Assembly (NCBI GenBank): GCA_030123625.1
Contig: CP126121.1
Coordinates: 908,179-972,178, forward strand
Direction of reading: 5' to 3'
Source: Nitrospira sp.
Lineage (GTDB): Bacteria > Nitrospirota > Nitrospiria > Nitrospirales > Nitrospiraceae
DNA length: 64,000 bases
Below the pieces are notes generated by a model, which saw nothing but the letters and a program-made list of their open reading frames with translations, did no database searches and was not told the DNA's origin. The position numbers and the translations under genes are program-made. Shown piece after piece: positions 62,027 to 64,000 of the stretch (positions within the stretch are counted from its first letter, which is position 1; every line of letters begins with the position of its first letter).

Positions 62027-63622
62027 TTACAGAACGACTGGTTCCCGATACGTGCCCAACACTTCCTGCAAGGCCGTACAGATTTCGCCCAGTGTCGCCT
62101 TGGCCTTCACCGCGTCGATGAGATACGGCATCACGTTCTCGCCGCACGAGGTTGCTTCCTGCAACGCCTCGACGGCCCCGGCCATCTTGAAGGAATCGCG
62201 ACATTTGCGTAAGTCCGAGAGACGCGCCACCTGTTCGCCCTCGACTTCATGTCCTATTTTGAGGATCGGGATCGGACGTTCGGCCGATTCCACATACTCG
62301 TTGACACCTACGATGATCCGCTCTTTTCGTTCCAATTCGCGCTGGTACCGTTGCGAAGCGTCAAGGATTTCACGCTGCGGGAATCCTCGCTCGATCGCTT
62401 GGACCATGCCGCCCATGTCGTCCAATCGACGAAAATAATCCAGTGCCGCCTCTTCGAGGCGATTCGTGAGAGTTTCGACATAATAAGAGCCGCCGAGCGG
62501 ATCGACGCTATTGGTGACTTCGCTCTCATGCGCAATGATCTGTTGCGTGCGCAATGCCAGTTTCACCGCATCCTCGGTCGGCAGCGCGAGCGTTTCATCC
62601 ATCGAATTGGTATGGAGCGATTGCGCGCCGCCTAAGACGGCGGCCAAAGCCTGGAGTGTCGTGCGGACGACATTGTTCATGGGCTGTTGTGCCGTGAGAG
62701 AGCAGCCGGCGGTCTGTGCGTGGCAACGGAGCTGCGCCGAGCGAGGATCGCAGGGCCGATACCGCCGCGTCATTTCGCGGGCCCATAGCCGACGAGCCGC
62801 GCGAAACTTGGCGATCTCCTCAAAAAAGTCATTGTGCGCGTTGAAAAAGAACGAGAGCTGCGGAGCGAATCGGTCCACAGGAAGACCGGCTTTGACCGCC
62901 GCTTCCACATAGGTCAGGCCGTCGTACAAGGTAAAGGCCAATTCCTGGACCGCGGTCGAGCCGGCTTCCCGGATGTGATATCCGCTGATGCTGATCGGAT
63001 GCCATTTGGGAACATGCTCGGAACAGTATGCGATGGTATCGGTAATCAAACGGAGCGAGGGTTCCGGGGGATAGAGCCACTCTTTTTGCGCGATGTATTC
63101 TTTCAGGATGTCGTTCTGCAATGTGCCGTCCAATCGCTCAAGGCGGATACCGCGCCTCTCCGCGACCGCGAGGTACATCGCGAAGATCACGGCGGCCGGA
63201 CCGTTGATCGTCATCGACGTGGTGACCTGATCAAGCGGAATGTCCTCGAACAGCCGCTCCATATCGTCGATCGACGAGATCGAAACGCCGCAGTGACCGA
63301 TCTCTCCATGAGCGAGTGGGGCATCCGCGTCGATTCCCATCAAGGTCGGCATGTCAAACGCGACGCTCAGGCCGTTTTGCCCATGTTGAAGGAGATATTT
63401 GAACCGACGGTTGGTGTCCTCCGACGATCCGAAACCGGCGAACTGTCGCATGGTCCAGAGCCGGCCACGATACATAGTCGGATAGACTCCTCGCGTGTAC
63501 GGAAATTGACCCGGCGCGCCCAGCTCCTCGTCCGGCGACCAGTCCTTCAAATCGTTGTGGGTATACACCCGGTTGGTGTCGAATCCTGAGAGGGAGGTGA
63601 ATCTCGGTTTACGTTCTTGCAT
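62027..63622 (-). CDS. B12-dependent acyl-CoA mutase large subunit, probable isobutyryl-CoA mutase
   Basis: A 531-aa mutase catalytic (TIM-barrel) subunit without B12 domain. Conserved blocks: [82 protein letters not shown] and [17 protein letters not shown]. At the positions equal to Tyr89 and Arg207 of Propionibacterium methylmalonyl-CoA mutase it has Phe61 and Gln179, spaced by the same 118 residues. These are the residues that define isobutyryl-CoA mutase (Phe80, Gln198). It should therefore interconvert isobutyryl- and n-butyryl-CoA. The small subunit is encoded two genes downstream. Confidence 0.85.
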   Translation of the reverse strand: MQERKPRFTSLSGFDTNRVYTHNDLKDWSPDEELGAPGQFPYTRGVYPTMYRGRLWTMRQFAGFGSSEDTNRRFKYLLQHGQNGLSVAFDMPTLMGIDADAPLAHGEIGHCGVSISSIDDMERLFEDIPLDQVTTSMTINGPAAVIFAMYLAVAERRGIRLERLDGTLQNDILKEYIAQKEWLYPPEPSLRLITDTIAYCSEHVPKWHPISISGYHIREAGSTAVQELAFTLYDGLTYVEAAVKAGLPVDRFAPQLSFFFNAHNDFFEEIAKFRAARRLWAREMTRRYRPCDPRSAQLRCHAQTAGCSLTAQQPMNNVVRTTLQALAAVLGGAQSLHTNSMDETLALPTEDAVKLALRTQQIIAHESEVTNSVDPLGGSYYVETLTNRLEEAALDYFRRLDDMGGMVQAIERGFPQREILDASQRYQRELERKERIIVGVNEYVESAERPIPILKIGHEVEGEQVARLSDLRKCRDSFKMAGAVEALQEATSCGENVMPYLIDAVKAKATLGEICTALQEVLGTYREPVVL

Positions 63623-63662
63623 CGATCTGCTCCAGACCGTGCTGAGGAAGCAGGGACCAAGA

Positions 63663-64000
63663 TCAGGACTTACGGCTTATCGCTTCCTGCCGTTCGTTCT
63701 TCCCTTCGTAGACATAGAATCCTTGGCCGCACTTTCGTCCCAACCACCCCGCTTCGACATACCGACGGAGTAAGGGGCACGCCCGAAATTTGGGATCGCC
63801 TATGTCTTGATGCAAGACCTCGCAGATGGCCAGCACGGTATCCAACCCGATGCGGTCGGCAAGGGCCAGCGGCCCCACGGGATGGTTGGCGCCGGCAGTC
63901 ATCGCCAGATCGATATCTTCAGCAGAGGCTACGCCTTCCTCCAATGCGAAAATCGCTTCATTGATCATGGGAATCAGCACACGGTTCACGATGAATCCCG
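63663..64000 (-). CDS. 3-hydroxyacyl-CoA dehydrogenase, C-terminal part (cut by window edge)
   Basis: The visible 112 codons are the C-terminal domain of a 3-hydroxybutyryl-/3-hydroxyacyl-CoA dehydrogenase: [57 protein letters not shown] and the end [16 protein letters not shown]. The N-terminal NAD-binding domain lies beyond the right edge. With the enoyl-CoA hydratase it would complete oxidation of butyryl-type CoA esters to acetoacetyl-CoA. Confidence 0.9.
   Translation of the reverse strand, partial: GFIVNRVLIPMINEAIFALEEGVASAEDIDLAMTAGANHPVGPLALADRIGLDTVLAICEVLHQDIGDPKFRACPLLRRYVEAGWLGRKCGQGFYVYEGKNERQEAISRKS

Noticed and set aside
62027..63622. Naming the mutase methylmalonyl-CoA mutase (mcmA)
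   Set aside because: The two substrate-specificity positions are Phe and Gln, as in isobutyryl-CoA mutase.

Overview
The window reads as chromosomal DNA of a Gram-negative Nitrospira-like bacterium (phylum Nitrospirota). This rests on a 20S proteasome locus with a UBact/Pup-type modifier in a genome that also encodes lipoproteins, OmpA-type proteins and Tat substrates, and on a multisubunit 2-oxoacid:ferredoxin oxidoreductase. The assignment is inferred from gene content; no database was searched.

Layout. 1-3.3 kb: alpha, beta, gamma and ferredoxin subunits of a 2-oxoacid:ferredoxin oxidoreductase, closed by a strong terminator, then a small gene and tRNA-Asn(GTT). 4.3-5.3 kb: a YheT-type hydrolase. 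5.3-14.7 kb, all minus strand: HD protein, YjbQ and HtrA-type protease in an overlapping set, then the modifier-proteasome operon in transcription order ATPase, dop, ubact, prcB, prcA, pafA. ATPase ring, 20S core, tag, ligase and depupylase are all present. 14.8-15.2 kb: a decayed insertion sequence. 15.6-23.1 kb: three consecutive exported proteins (Gly-rich beta-helix lipoprotein with a B-lectin tail, pentapeptide-repeat protein, 1180-aa Tat lipoprotein) that look like an undescribed surface system.

24-50 kb is an accessory zone: beta-lactamase-fold lipoprotein, HIT protein, TPR/Sel1 proteins, two DUF2235 genes (one truncated), a coiled-coil OmpA protein, ferredoxin, many small exported proteins, and much debris (sigma-54 activator fragment, Pal fragment, IS110 relic). 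Two insertion sequences can be delimited to the base. One is an IS1595-type element (42898-44904, 8-bp target duplication) carrying three small passenger genes. The other is an IS1202/ISNCY-type element (45187-46597, 17-bp target duplication). A small-gene cluster at 49.3-50.2 kb ends in a gene whose only plausible start is ATC.

50.3-64.0 kb is one long minus-strand catabolic cluster: acyl-CoA ligase, methylcitrate-cycle genes prpC/prpB/prpD, two crotonases, MeaB-type GTPase, HMG-CoA lyase, methylcrotonyl-CoA carboxylase beta, two-subunit B12-dependent acyl-CoA mutase, MBL hydrolase and 3-hydroxyacyl-CoA dehydrogenase. The mutase large subunit has Phe and Gln where methylmalonyl-CoA mutase has Tyr89 and Arg207. 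That is the isobutyryl-CoA mutase signature, so the cluster probably channels leucine, valine/isobutyrate and propionyl units into central metabolism.
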